Below are positions 38,481-50,900 of a stretch of DNA of 64,000 nucleotides, in pieces; the first letter of the stretch is position 1, and each line of letters begins with the position of its first letter. The notes beneath the pieces were generated by a model. That model made no database searches and was not told the origin of the DNA. It worked only from the letters and a program-made list of their open reading frames with translations. Location of the stretch: positions 8,089,487-8,153,486 of the forward strand of contig CM068318.1 of assembly GCA_034766995.1 (NCBI GenBank). Reading direction: 5' to 3'. A program made the position numbers and the translations under genes. Source of the stretch: Acanthacorydalis orientalis (lineage: Eukaryota > Arthropoda > Insecta > Megaloptera > Corydalidae).

Positions 38481-39509
38481 AAACTGTATGCGTTATTGAC
38501 TCGAACTCGGACCCTTGTATCAAGCTAAATTTCCATGAATTTGGAAAATTATTATCATTATTTCAATGCAATTTCGAGATATAACTCCGCATATTTCTAT
38601 AAATACATAAATTACCAGGGGTGTGGAATAGAACACGATACTGTAAATCATTTTCCTACCGAATACTTATCATTAAAGTAAGTCGGTGGTGTTTGTAATT
38701 GATTTTCATATTCTTTATAAATTTAATCGTTAAATAAAATCATTTTTTTCAAAATATAATACTCTTGTTATTCAACAGTCGATTACAACACATTTTCATT
38801 AAAACGTTTTTTTTTTTGTTATGTGAAGAGTAAGAATTAATTTATGAAAATTTACTTATTTATTTTAAGATTTCAGATTAAATATTTATTTTTTTGATTG
38901 GTATAATAAAACATACCATCGTTGGAAATCTTAAGTAAATTGTATTATATTTTAAATTGCAACTCTTTTCATTTCGGAAACTGTTTTTTTTAATTATTTC
39001 TAAAAAATAGTCATTCTACTGGCATAAATTCACAGCTGTAGCTGTTGATAATTAAAATTTTAATTAATATTTTCTGTGCAGATTTTCAAATGTAACGCAT
39101 AAATATGTAACATATATTGACGAAAATAAAAAATAGAAAAAGAAAATATTATAATGCTGCATTTTTTTATTTTAATAATCATTTATTCTATTTTTATATA
39201 AGAGGAAGAGAAGTCCAATGCGTAAACTTTATAATTAATTAAATCTATTCATGTTTCAGTCATAGTTATTCTAATAATTTAATAAAATCCAATTGTAATT
39301 CTCCCAACTTACAAAAATAAAATCAAACAGTTTCCTTTCAACAGTCCTTCATACGAAGCCAATAAAAAATATACCAAGCACATACACACACCCTACACAA
39401 GCACACTTCTTCCGCCGGGAATGTATCACGAATAGATTTATAAATTTATGTTCTACTTATATTTCTGTTCACTTACTTTCCTCTTTTATGAAAAATATTT
39501 ACTGAGAAA
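38481..39509. other. AT-rich non-coding sequence
   Basis: AT-rich sequence; a small GC-richer patch near 39400 (CTTCCGCCGGGAATG). No gene or transposon recognised. Confidence 0.5.
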
Positions 39510-39730
39510 ATACAAGAGAGTATCGTCGACCTCTCGGGCTCGGCTAACTCTATTGCAAAACGTGATGATGGATGATTTGGGCCAACTACAATGCTAGATT
39601 GCTGGATATATCAGTTGTTTGCCGTTTCTTCTCTTTCGCTGGTGATAAATAAGCCGGGACCCGAACATGTATATAATGCTCTTCGCCAGTTTTGCGTCTC
39701 CTGCTTTCAATGTATGTCAAGCGTAAGATA
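39510..39730. other. GC-richer island with possible splice donor
   Basis: An ATG at 39591 opens a frame starting MLDCWIYQLFAVSSLSLVIN. A donor-like GTAAGA lies at 39723 inside the frame. The first 20 residues are hydrophobic, as in a signal peptide, but nothing downstream confirms it. It may be a first exon; I do not recognise it. Confidence 0.25.
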
Positions 39731-40198
39731 TACATATTATTCGTTCAATTTGTATTGTGAACGTTATTCATTAAAATGCCAGTGTAATGTATGTCTTTAT
39801 ATACTGTATTATAATTTGAAAATGGATCTGTGTAAGCACACATTTTTTTTTGTTAATGTCGAATGAAACAGGCTCGGAACACATTTAAAATATTAATGCA
39901 CTGTTATTTACATTAACTGTTCGGACCGTTCTACTATTTATATTAATGTTAAGCAGCCGAAAAAGTTGAAATTAATGTAGAATGGTAATGTATTTTGTTT
40001 TTTTTTTATATAGAAAAACGATCGATTTTTTCAAACTAAAAAAAATTTAAAGCGATTTGATATACTTTATTTATAATATTTTAAACATTAAGGAGACCAA
40101 GACATACATAGATTAAGAAAAAAAAACAGTAAATACTTTTTCACATAAGTCAACAGCATGAAATTGAAATTCGGTCTACAAGTAATATTATTCTCTCG

Positions 40199-40258
<60 letters not shown>

Positions 40259-42361
40259 ATAGAATTATAAAACCATTGCATTCTTACAAAACTTATTGAA
40301 ATAAATAAAAAAAACAGCTCTGACATTTGAGTCAAATAATTGACAATTTACAAAAGAACAAGATATAATAGATATATTTTTCAGTATTGAAAAAATATAT
40401 AAAATATATATGAACGGAAAATTATAAATACATTTAAAGAAAAATTAAAAAGGCCGAAGAAAATTATAAAACGAAAACAATAAGAAAAATATAGAGAAAT
40501 TTAACTCTTGTGTGAAATATCAAATAAGTGATGTTAAAAAAGATAATTCTAAGAATATCGGTTGTGATTTTTATTCCAAATGATTTGTTCTTATGTATGC
40601 TGAGTTCTTTGATAATAATTTGGGAAGAAAATTGGAATGGTACACTGAGAATTATGCCATCTTGTTTAAATGCGTTTAAGCAACAAGGGAAAATTATCAA
40701 TAATCAATTATGAATGTTTTTGAAGAGATATTAAAATTACATGTTCGAAAATATGATCTTATTATTAATTTTATCATCGAAATAAATATAGTTTGACGTC
40801 ACATTCCTCTAAAATTTAATATTATTAAATAGCATTAACAATTTCTTATTAAAAAAAATCTTTCCACAAATATATTTTTAGAAGAAAACATTACAACTTG
40901 CTAATTACCGCATAACAAAGTTTAATTTAATAAATTCATAGTATAGAGTTATTATAGAAGATATTCGACTATAATAAACCTGTGCAACAGTTTTCACTTT
41001 ATTAGTTCTTGATATATACTTGATAAAAGTTGTGCTACGATAACCAATTAAGTTACATATTCTGCAAGTGAGGTTTTTTTTCGAATAATAAACTCTGTTA
41101 TACTGCTTTTAGTTCAACTATCTCGTCGGAATATTTTTAGTATAATTAAATATACAAAGTAATATGTAAAAATAAAAATAATATTGCTCTTAACTGCTGT
41201 TCTTTTTATTATTTTTTTCATAGTTTTAAATATACATGCATAGAGTTATAAATTTTACTCGGATTGTTTTGAAAATGGAATTAAAAAGTATTTAGAATTT
41301 TAATGAACGAAATAAATAATTCAGTATTAATTTACAATTTAAATATAATTCAATAATTTATGATATTTACTCATTTAAATAAAAGATATGATCGACTTTA
41401 ATATTCAGTTATAAAAAGAATACTTTGTTTCTATCATATGATTCCGTTCGTGTATTGTTCTGGTAGTTTTAGTCTTACAAGCCAAGCATCATTTACCATG
41501 ACTAGTTTCAGCTATTGATCTATCGCCAGATAACTTATAAATACCAATTAGGCTTGAATAATTATTCTTAATCTACAAACTATATTAATATTGCTCAAGA
41601 AATAAAAATATTTATAATGGATAAATATGATAAGACAATCGAAACATAACTAGAAACAATAAAATCCCGATATTCTCGGAATAAAGCGACTTGTTTATAA
41701 TATTAATATTTTTAAAAAAAAAGTATCTTAAATATTCACACTTTTAAAAGAATATTTATTTCTCTTATTGATCTCAGTCATAGTGAATAAAGTGAGTATT
41801 GATATTCCATGACTATTTTTGCCTCTTGAGCCATCTTTGAACATCTTATTAATAAACTAAGCTTAATAAGAATCTATCCGAGGATAACCCAAAAAATGAA
41901 ACTAATCATATCAGATAAGACCACCAAGTAAGTTCACCAAGACCACGAAGACAATACACCAACAAGTTTACAGATACAAACTGAAAATTATATTGTTTGT
42001 ATTTTTTTCCTGCTCTGTGTAAATTCTGGAGTCTGGAAATATGTAAATTCGTTACTTCTAGAATTAGTTTCTTAGCATTAGTCATCATCTTCAGGTAAAT
42101 TTTCAATTGAATTTCAGAAGCTAACGAAAATCAAAATCGATTCCAAAATAAAAAAAAAATTACATGTCACATTCTGGATTTGTGAGAAACAAATACGGTT
42201 ATAAATTTTATATTAAATTGTATTTTATTAAACAATTTACTTTTTGATTCTAAACTATTATTTTTATAAAAGATCTTTAATTTAAAATCTAATCTTTATC
42301 TAAAATCTTTATTTTTTTGTTAAAAAACTACACTGTAGGAAAATTTATGGAATCAGATATT
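39731..42361. other. AT-rich non-coding sequence
   Basis: CT/AT microsatellite at 40192-40255. A possible eroded FB-1 fragment near 40660-40730 (TTATCAATAATCAATTATGA) is too weak to call. No gene recognised. Confidence 0.5.
40192..40255. repeat. (CT)n(AT)n compound microsatellite
   Basis: About 24 bases of CT pass into about 40 bases of AT. The arrangement is like the CT/AT junction at the right edge of MITE-2 copy 1, but no MITE-2 end is present here. Confidence 0.95.
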
Positions 42362-42476
42362 AATCCGATGTATCTTATCGATTTGAAAATGATAGAATCG
42401 ACATCAATACACATATAAACAACAATCGAAATGAATGATAGTAAATTATTGGCAAATTTTAATCATATAAAATTTA
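42362..42476 (-). mobile_element. Fold-back MITE FB-1, fragment
   Basis: Right-arm blocks: CGATTTGAAAATGATAGAAT, CGACATCAATACACATATAA, ACAACAATCGAAATGAATGA. Ends not visible. Confidence 0.5.
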
Positions 42477-43341
42477 TGTAGTTAGAGATAAAATGAAAAT
42501 TAATACATGACAGTTGATCAGAGTTAAATTCAATAATTTTTAGAAACTGAACCGAATGTTTGTTGAAATTTCAATCGATTGATTTTTATAAAATAAAATA
42601 TCTTATACATGATAGTCTTAAAATAAAAAATTAAAAATAATTCGATACGTTTCTCTATTCTATTAAAATAAAAATCTTCGTTCTGTAATTTCATTTTATC
42701 GTTTCGTTATCTGGGTATGATTAGTTTTATATTTTTAAGAATAATATTTAAATTAACTATTTCAATGATTTTTTCATATTTGCTACAAATTCATCGATCA
42801 TCGACTCAGCACAAAAGAAATTGTTTCTTATTCTTCATTCAATCGTTCTTTTTAAAAATCAAATCAATTTCGACACAAGCAGCCAGCCATAGTAAAATTA
42901 TTAGTAGCGATATTTAAACTTGTTCTTTTTACTTTTGACTTCTAGCCGTTAAAACGAACTTTACGAACTTGCGAACTTTAGTACTAATATTATTTATACG
43001 AGTTTCCTACGACACAGATGAGTATAAAGCGCAAACTATATCATATTCTATATTATTTTTATTTATTTCTTCATGTACATCCGAAATAAAAATATGAAAC
43101 ATAAAATGAACCATAAAATATTAAACCGTACAACTTGACTGATTATATTTTCATTCATTTCATATAAATGAAATGTTTGTTAAGATAGTATATTATTTAA
43201 AATTATATTAAAGAATTTCAAATCTTTATTAATAGATTTTCTGGACGTGGTCAGTTTAACTAAAGGAATATTACATAAAAAGGCGTTTACAAATTTATTT
43301 GAAGAAGTACTAACTTTTTTTATATAATTAAAAATTGAAAC

Positions 43342-43387
<46 letters not shown>

Positions 43388-43559
43388 CTTTATTAGAAAT
43401 AATCTTCACTGTTTGATATTCCCTAATGCAAAATTAATTTTCTCTTCTCCAATTAAAAGATTTAAATTTGGAAATATTTCCCAAACTAAATAGTTGAGTT
43501 TCCTTTTCTATTATTTGTGCAAATAGCTAAATATTTTCTATATTTTTTATGTATGTATG

Positions 43560-43597
<38 letters not shown>

Positions 43598-43659
43598 AAT
43601 ATTAATTTATACATAATTTTTTATAAAATTACGTTATAAATATTTTCATAAGATATTCA
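42477..43659. other. AT-rich non-coding sequence
   Basis: AT microsatellites at 43344-43385 and 43562-43595. A 66-codon frame at 42717-42917 is unrecognised. Confidence 0.5.
43344..43385. repeat. (AT)n microsatellite
   Basis: About 42 bases of AT. Confidence 0.95.
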
Positions 43660-43860
43660 GTTTGGCGTTACGCCACTGTATGCATAGAACATTTCCATTT
43701 TCCACATAATCGGTTGCCGGAAGGCCACGAGACAAGCGTGAACTGTTGTTCACTCTTCTTTTACTCGAATTCTTTCGCTTCCAAAACATTGACCAATTTT
43801 CAGTGTCATGTCCGGACGAGTGAGTTGGCGATGGTGTGAAATGTTATTGGATCGATTCAC
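43660..43860. other. GC-richer island
   Basis: About 200 bases with CpGs (GGCGTTACGCC, TCGGTTGCCGG, GTCCGGACGAG) and no long frame. Possible regulatory element. Confidence 0.3.
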
Positions 43861-43944
43861 GACTATGTTTTTTAAAACGATTGATAAATATAGCCGAAAG
43901 AGAGAACGTCAATGAATAACGCACATATATATACATGCATATAT

Positions 43945-43948
<4 letters not shown>

Positions 43949-44013
<65 letters not shown>
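43949..44013. repeat. (AT)n(GT)n compound microsatellite
   Basis: AT to about 43984, then about 29 bases of perfect GT. Confidence 0.95.
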
Positions 44014-44018
<5 letters not shown>

Positions 44019-44214
44019 AACAAAAAGCATATAAAAGGAAAAATCAGTACACTCATCCAAATTTCTCACACGATTTCACTAGGAACAATCGTTCATAAAT
44101 AATCAAATTGTACATAAAGGAATAATGTTTCTAATTAATAAACTTTAATATTTATTTGTGAAAATCTAGAAGTTTCAAGCGGATTTTCTATTCGAAAATA
44201 CATAATATTTAAAA

Positions 44215-44485
44215 ATAGTTTTAATTGAAATTGATTTTCATAAATGAATTATTTTCTCACTTCACAAAACTCATATTTTTTCTGGCTAAAGATGTTAAAT
44301 AATTGATTATTATTTGTGTGAAATTCGATAAAATAGTATCATTCTCGTAAAACCAACCATGGCGTTTTAAAAATGATAGTCATCGAAATACATATGATCA
44401 ACGATCAAGAAGGGCGAATATTTTTTTATTGTATAAAAAATAATTCAATTGTGAAAATAAATTTAGTCATACTATTAGAACAGTA
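44215..44485. mobile_element. Fold-back MITE FB-1, both arms
   Basis: The left arm has TTTTCATAAATGAATTATTT, CTCACTTCACAAAAC, TCTGGCTAAAGATG and AATAATTGATTATTATTTG. The right arm has AAAAATGATAGTCATCGAAA, TACATATGATCAACGATC, TTTAGTCATACTATTAGAAC and the terminal CAGTA at 44481-44485. About 270 bases. Confidence 0.65.
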
Positions 44486-45130
44486 TTGCATAACTCAATT
44501 ATTATTGAAAATCAAAGATTTCAAATCAAAACTATAAAGGTTTATCTGCTTATTATTGATTAAATATTTTTACCAAATAAAATAAAAAAAAACTTTCAAT
44601 AATTAACTGCAATAACTAAAAACTGAAAAATACAATTTTAATGAGTTTTTATTACTCGTACATAAAAAAAACATTTTGTTGACTCACTGAAGTCCTAATT
44701 CTCATCATAATTGTCACAAAATGTCTAGTTAATTAGTTATTTGAGGTTTAAGAGTTCCTTGTCAACTAAGATCATCATCACCTGTAGGAAAATCTAATTA
44801 TTTATACAAATGCAAACAGAAATAAGAAATAATTTACCAATTAGAGTTTTTTTATAACTTTAAGCTGTGAAAAATCAAAAAAATTCTAAAAGCTCAAACA
44901 AAGAAAGAAATATATTTAATTTCGCTCTTAATAACTTAAAATTTACTACAATACTAACACTGTATCCTTTAGTCAAAATATTTGCCAAATAATTAATTAA
45001 AAATTAATCTCTTATTAATTGAATTTCAACAACAAAAAGGTACAATTTAATAATTTAACAAATTTTATTTAATTTAATTATTGGAGTGAAATTAAAATTA
45101 TATACACGCACATACATATACACATGTAAG

Positions 45131-45131
<1 letters not shown>

Positions 45132-45174
<43 letters not shown>
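45132..45174. repeat. (AT)n microsatellite
   Basis: About 42 bases of AT. Confidence 0.95.
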
Positions 45175-45176
<2 letters not shown>

Positions 45177-45827
45177 CCATTTAACATGTTTATAATATAA
45201 TTCAATATACCACCATTTACTTTATTCACATTTTTACTAGTTTGAAATATTCTTTAATTATCAGAATATAAATCTACAAACGTATAACAATCAATAAATT
45301 GTGTAATAAAACAAATCGATGTATTCAAGATCTAGGTTTTATGCTCCTGTACCATCCAAAGTACATTTTGTATTGAGGACCAAATGATTTCCACCTTTTC
45401 CAGTCATTAAAAAAGAGTTATGAGAACGAGCATTTCTTTTTAATGGAGAAATCATTAATACAATGCAATAATTGCTGCGAAAGACATCAGAAAGTCTCTT
45501 CCAGAACGGAATCTGAAAGCTCTTTAAGAGTTGAACTAAATGCTTTGAAATTAAAGTAGATCATGTGGAAAAATGACTACAATAAAAACTCCGTAAGTAA
45601 AATAAGAAGTGTTTACTTCTAAAATACTCTTTTCTCTTTGACTAGCTCTAATATTACTGTAAACAGAATGTATTTATGAAATGAAAAAGATAGTTATTGG
45701 AGAATATATGAATTTTTACAAACCAATCTGATGAAATTTGAAATAAACTAAATATAAAAAAATATATAGAAAATATGAGTTCAAAATCTCTATTTAAAAT
45801 ATTGATAATTAACTAATCAGTACGTTA

Positions 45828-45863
<36 letters not shown>

Positions 45864-46241
45864 TGCATTTTTCCTCAATTATATTCCCAACAATTTGAGA
45901 AACAAACAGAGTCCTCACCATCTAATGTCATATGAGTGAAAAAAATATATCGGTTGTACAAATCTCAGCTGAACAAAGCACGCCACTGAACATTCAATGT
46001 AATTGTCTATTTATGCGTGCATTTGTATGTGTGTGTGTGTGTGTGTGTTTTTTTTTTGAAGTGTTTCTAGAATCTACAGTGTTGCGTATCCGCCTAGACC
46101 GCCGAGATATTATCAAAGTTTCGCGATGTCACAGGGAAAATTTAACTCTCCTAACGGTACCCAGTACGTTTCTTTTTATCTCAGCTCAGTTTCGTTTATT
46201 GCAATGATGTGTATGAGTTATCGAAAAGTTGGCATATACAT

Positions 46242-46285
46242 GTATATATATATATATATGTGTGTGTATATATATATATATATAT
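46242..46285. repeat. (AT)n/(GT)n mixed microsatellite
   Basis: AT tract split by a short GT run. Confidence 0.9.
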
Positions 46286-46513
46286 GAGTGTGTATTTGAA
46301 TTCAGATCCGTTTATCGCTGTTGTTTATATTGAATTTCGTTATACTACCTTCCTAGTCTTCCGTACTTCAATTGATATAAAAATAATAATACAGTCGTGA
46401 ATATTGAATGTAAAGATATAAACAGTAGTAATTTTATTTTTATATCAACGTTATTTATATTTAACTTTAAGAAATGATATGTATGATTTATGTTTAAAAA
46501 TAATTTTATAAGG

Positions 46514-46555
<42 letters not shown>

Positions 46556-46558
<3 letters not shown>

Positions 46559-46739
46559 ATCCTCGATTTAGGTTTTCACATGGATGTATTGAAAAGAGAG
46601 ACAGGGATTAAGAAAAGACAAGTTATTTTTTATTTAGTATTTTAGTTCAATTCAATACTAAATACAATGGAACTAAAATACTAAATTGGGAATAATATGT
46701 TTTTTTAATACTTTCGTGCGGAAGCCTAAGTTGAATCTT

Positions 46740-46743
<4 letters not shown>
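46556..46743. mobile_element. MITE-2 copy 4, inside an AT microsatellite
   Basis: The left end reads AGGATCCTCGATTTAGGTTT. The right end, inverted, reads AGGAAGATTCAACTTAGGCT, and AT microsatellite lies directly on both sides (46518-46556 and 46742-46829). The internal inverted repeat 46633-46650 / 46668-46685 matches that of copy 1 with one mismatch. No coding capacity. Confidence 0.8.
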
Positions 46744-46798
<55 letters not shown>

Positions 46799-46829
46799 TT
46801 ATGTATATATATATATATATATATATATA
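46742..46829. repeat. (AT)n microsatellite with GT interruption
   Basis: About 88 bases of AT broken by a GTGTGTTTATGT segment; it abuts the right end of MITE-2 copy 4. Confidence 0.95.
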
Positions 46830-46995
46830 ACTTAAAATTAAATTCTAAATTCAAATGATTTATCTATCGACTGTTAGATTACATACAACACTTTTATTTT
46901 AATAATAAATATTTAAAGTACTTTTTATAAGTAATTAATTAATTGAATCAATCTTTTTAATTTATATTGATTTGCAACACATTTCAGTGTTTGAA

Positions 46996-47312
46996 TACAG
47001 TCTGGCACTGAGGCTAAATTCATTTTTTAAATGAATTATTCTCTTACCTCGCAAACTGCAAAAAAGTATGTTCAATAAAGGATTATTGATAATTTATGAT
47101 TGTTGTAACGAAATGAATATAAAATCCTTTCAATAGCACACTTGTGCTCAAAGGGTAAAGTAGAGAAAAATGAAAAATCTAGATTTTTCCGTACACTTTC
47201 CTTCTGAATATTATATCATATTCATAGAAATACTTACAAGCATGAATCAAAAATAATCAATATATATTTAACTGATTTTTTTTACAAATTTAACCAGAGT
47301 ATCAAGGCAGTA
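46996..47312. mobile_element. Fold-back MITE FB-1, complete with both termini
   Basis: The left end TACAGTCTGGCACTGAGGCT and the right end (inverted) TACTGCCTTGATACTCTGGT both start with TAC and are terminal inverted repeats of Tc1 type. The left arm has AAATGAATTATTCTC, CTCGCAAACTGCAAA and AAGGATTATTGATAA; the right arm has AAAAATAATCAATAT. At 317 bases it is the best full-length copy. No coding capacity. Confidence 0.7.
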
Positions 47313-47849
47313 CTTATTTCAGTTATTTAACTGAACTTCTTTCATATAAATATTTCACAGGACGATATAAATTTTTATATTTTCTATTACATTAAATTTA
47401 TTATATCTCAGGACGTTTCAAAATTTTAATATACTTACCGCAAATAAAGTGTAATAGTAAAATACTAATATCCTCACACTCTAAGATACAGAGATCTATT
47501 AATAAACATTTTTGATGAGATTGTTGTATGTCCTGTGAGAGAATAACTAATTTGTATGAAATGTCAATATTTATTTTCTCAATAAAATGATATATTCTAA
47601 AAACGATGGATATTATACTAATACGCCAACTGATTTATATCATGGCATGATTTTCCTGCAAACTGTATTTATAATATTTTTTATAAAAATATAAATATGA
47701 TTTTAAGAATACAAACATAAGTATGTTTGTATATATATATAAGAAGGAATACTATCAAGATAACATTATAATTTAATATATATTATGGAAACGGATTTCT
47801 TGTAATTCAATCCAAACTTATCAGATGATACATCTAAATGAACTTTGTT
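47313..47849. other. AT-rich non-coding sequence
   Basis: I see no gene or transposon in it. Confidence 0.55.
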
Positions 47850-48430
47850 ACTCGTCTTCATTCCTTTGAAAGGGTTCATTATGCATATCAGACCGACTGA
47901 TATAAGCAAAAGAAAGAAATGTTCAAGACGACACGTTCTGCTCCGTATACCGTACACCAAAGGTCACCCGTTTGATTCCCGTGCATGTTCTGTATGTGTG
48001 CTGCCGCCACCACGTCGCCGTTTCCACACGACGATTCAACGAAACTGCCTGCTTCTTTGGCTTCTCGTCTACCTCCGCTTAAACTACAACTACTCCTCAT
48101 GCCACTTCGCGTCTAGAGTTACGAAAAGACTTTGACTTTGTGAAAGGAGGCCCGAAAATAAAACGATTCGTTGTATGTACGATGTGTAAGCTGTACGTAT
48201 CCTCATTTTTGTGCAACGCCAAAGAGACACACACGGCTACGTATGTGAACAGACACACACACACATAAAGACGCATAGAAACGTATATACGTACACAGCA
48301 ATGCATATATGTATAAGTGAACCTTGTGTATAGATGCAGTATAAGAAACAGATGTAGAAAAAGCGGATGTTTTTCTTCTATTTGAAAATTCCATTCCAGA
48401 TTCAACGCTACGTCCTTTCATACTGAAAAC
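47850..48430. other. GC- and CpG-rich island, open on both strands
   Basis: About 280 bases (47930-48130) are clearly GC-rich (GCTGCCGCCACCACGTCGCC). The minus-strand ATG frame 47888-48100 starts MRSSCSLSGGRREAKEAGSF and reads more like protein than the plus-strand frame, but neither matches a family I know. The right part (48130-48430) holds AC runs and an interrupted microsatellite-like ACGTAT region. Probably a promoter, exon or conserved element. Confidence 0.35.
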
Positions 48431-48696
48431 TTTAATTTAGATGCTGATTTTCTTTCATTCGTCTTTAAAGAATGCAGCATTAAACGACATAAATTAAAGG
48501 AATGTAAGGTCGCATCGCAGTTAACTAATAGTATTTTCATGTATTCACTTTGACCTATAACATTTCAAATGTATACCTACTTACATATACACATGTATAT
48601 TTAAATACCAAATCTTTTACCTCATATAGTTTGTTTAACTTTTAACTCTAACACAGAGATTGTTTTAAAAAATATTTTTTTTATAAATTATTTCCT

Positions 48697-48743
<47 letters not shown>

Positions 48744-49142
48744 TTTTTTAAATGATATATTATTACTATACATTTATTTCAATTTTTTACTCCATTTCCA
48801 ATAAGTGCCTTATAAAATAAAATTGAAATTATCTTAGATTAGGTTAAATTTCTTAATTTGTCAAAACGATGTTTAATTCTAAACTAAAACTAATATTTAA
48901 CCTAAAAATGTTGACTAGAGTTCGTATTAATATTTTAGATTAAAATTTTGATTATAGTGATCACTTGATTTACATCATAGAAAGTTTTCAGAAAATCCAG
49001 ACGTAAGCTTAAAGTGACTCGAAGGGAAAAAATATTTTATATTAATATAAAAAAATATATATTCACTTCCATTTAAATTTATTTTTCTATATTCATAATC
49101 ATCTGAAGACAACGCCATCGATATCTAGATTCACATAAAGTA
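48431..49142. other. AT-rich non-coding sequence
   Basis: AT microsatellite at 48704-48739. I see nothing else in it. Confidence 0.55.
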
Positions 49143-49691
49143 TTAGGTTTGTAGGAAAATAATTGCGATTTGTGTTTTCTAAATTTTACCCTTATTTTTT
49201 TCAATGAAATTTTCATTTCATCGTATTCATATTAATATCATTTTAAAGTGCATTTTTCTGTCTGTATTTTAGTAACATCGACTTTGGTTTTATTATTAAT
49301 TTTACTTCAAATTGGGATATTGAATTAAAAATACAAAAGAAGTAATATGAGTATATTTTTTGTATGGGTTTAAAACGGATGGTAAAAGAACAGAAACTGG
49401 TCGTAAACTAAACGATGCTTTTGGTGTGGGTACTATTAAGAAACGTACGATGCAATGGTGGTTCCAAAAATTTCATGCTAGGGACGAGAACCTTGTAGAT
49501 GAAGAAGGTAGTGGGTGTCCTTCTTCAGTTCATAACCAACTGATACACAACAATTCGAGAACTTAGACAAAAGTTAGACGTTAATCATCCAACAGTTCTG
49601 AACGACTTTAAACACATAAAAAAATCAAAAAAGAGAAAAATATGCATGAATTTGAAGGTGATACACCGCAATTATTTTTCTACCAACATAA
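49143..49691 (+). mobile_element. Internally deleted mariner, family M1, with both ends
   Basis: The left end TTAGGTTTGTAGGAAAATAA at 49143 (TA before it) and the right end, inverted, TTATGTTGGTAGAAAAATAA at 49691 are paired. A frame from 49360 reads TETGRKLNDAFGVGTIKKRT, MQWWFQKFHARDENLVDEEG and SGCPSSVHNQ, the first DNA-binding domain. After a one-base shift near 49545 the frame VRELRQKLDVNHPTVLNDFK gives the second helix-turn-helix. It then jumps through AAAAAAGAGAAAAAT to the 3' terminus, so the DD(D) core is gone. It has no ATG at the family start and is not functional as it stands. Best-preserved copy of the family. Confidence 0.85.
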
Positions 49692-49699
49692 GCAACCAA

Positions 49700-49922
49700 A
49701 ATGATCAACAGTAAATTATCGAAAATTATTGATTAGAAAAATATTGAAAACTATAAGAGAATGCAAATCCATCTGTGCTCAGATCTTGAACTCTCTGAAG
49801 ATGATCAAAAATCGGAAATAATCAATTATTTTATATTTCTGATCATAAAAAAAATGTTAGTTTTGTAGAGAGACTGGAAAGTTCATTTGTGAAAGTGAAT
49901 TTAGCCACAGTGTCAGAACTAT
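49700..49922 (-). mobile_element. Fold-back MITE FB-1, right arm
   Basis: Right-arm order is complete: TGAACTCTCTGAAGATGAT, AATAATCAATTATTTTATA, TTCTGATCATAAAAAAAATG, GTTCATTTGTGAAAGTGAAT, TTAGCCACAGTGTCAGAACT ending in ATA. It starts within about ten bases of the mariner at 49143-49691, so one probably inserted beside or into the other. Confidence 0.65.
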
Positions 49923-50329
49923 ATTGTGAAAAAAATGTTTCACTGAAAAATCCGAGTACTCGGAAAAAATAATAATTGTTTTGATCCCCAAAATTCGCAA
50001 GGAATATTGGGGACAATCACGGACTTATAGATTTTATTGTAATGACTAAGACAAATATTGTACAGGATTAACTGAATTGTAATTAAATGTTGACAGGAAA
50101 ATGTAAAATTGTGTTAGACAACAGAGCAATAACACTGTTAACAGATGTATATGAAGCTCACCGAAATGGATTATTACATTCATTACATTATTATGGTTGA
50201 TTATACATAAAGTTCAACTAACAATCATAATAAACACGTACGTTCTAATTGTTTTGGTCTAACGAATCATAATAATAATTTAATAAGAAGATAGTGGACA
50301 AATAAACATATCACTAGTGATATTTGTGT
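49923..50329. other. AT-rich non-coding sequence
   Basis: No recognised feature; GC content rises just before 50330. Confidence 0.5.
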
Positions 50330-50900
50330 GGTTTAGTGGAAGTGGCTTTGAATAGATTACACGCCAAGCTCCGTAGTACGTCCTTTATGCAAACCATTAC
50401 CTCTGGATGCCGGCCAAAGAGTGAAACGTCGCGACATCACGTCGGACGAGTAAAGTGTGGTCAAACGCTTTCAGCGGATCCACCCACCCGCATAGTCGCC
50501 GTGTCGCTAAACTTATGCGGCCCGAGTGAGTTTATCAGATTAGCTTCTCTACATACTATCCACACTGTGTACGTACAGTTCTCTCTCTACGTATCCGAAG
50601 TTGAATGTGCAAGATCAAACTGCACCGCAAGATTTAACGCCTCCGCCGTGAACTTGTTCGTTTACTTTTGTGAACATTTATTACAGTTCCGTTTCCGATG
50701 GACATGATATGGAACGTTGATCGTTGCATTACTTTTTATCCGAGATTACAACACGGACACGCTTGTGTGAACAGTAAGCGCCATAAGTACGATTTTTGGT
50801 CTGTGGTTGCAACAACAGAACATGCACTCTTTCTTGAAAGAAATCATCTGATTTATTTCGGTCTGACTTTTCGGATTTGGAACTTTACAATTTTCTCTTT
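50330..50900. other. Largest GC- and CpG-rich island
   Basis: About 550 bases with dense CpGs (AAACGTCGCGACATCACGTC, CACCCGCATAGTCGCCGTGT) bounded by AT-rich sequence on both sides. In such genomes islands of this kind are usually promoters with 5' exons, or conserved regulatory elements. Composition is the only evidence. Confidence 0.45.
50387..50707 (+). CDS. Hypothetical 106-residue frame in the largest GC-rich island
   Basis: An ATG at 50387 opens a frame (MQTITSGCRPKSETSRHHVG at the start) to a stop at 50707. The frame is also open upstream to 50324 without an ATG. Ser-, Arg- and Cys-rich, with a hydrophobic end, and no domain I recognise. The GC content of the island lowers stop-codon frequency, so the frame could be open by chance. 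A second short ATG frame, 50698-50925, overlaps its end and contains a donor-like GTAAGC near 50773. Confidence 0.2.
   Translation: MQTITSGCRPKSETSRHHVGRVKCGQTLSADPPTRIVAVSLNLCGPSEFIRLASLHTIHTVYVQFSLYVSEVECARSNCTARFNASAVNLFVYFCEHLLQFRFRWT

Larger units (their letters stand above)
44486..46555. other. AT-rich non-coding sequence with microsatellites
   Basis: AT microsatellites at 45132-45174, 45831-45859, 46242-46285 and 46518-46556 and a GT run near 46030-46048. A GC-richer stretch at 46050-46220 has frames but no recognisable domain. Confidence 0.5.

Noticed and set aside
40660..40730. Possible further FB-1 fragment
   Set aside because: Only TTATCAATAATCAATTATGA resembles the family core and the flanking blocks are absent.
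48097..48421. Minus-strand frames of 72 and 102 codons
   Set aside because: They run through a degenerate AC/ACGTAT-rich stretch and give Val-Cys-Tyr-rich peptides without any domain.
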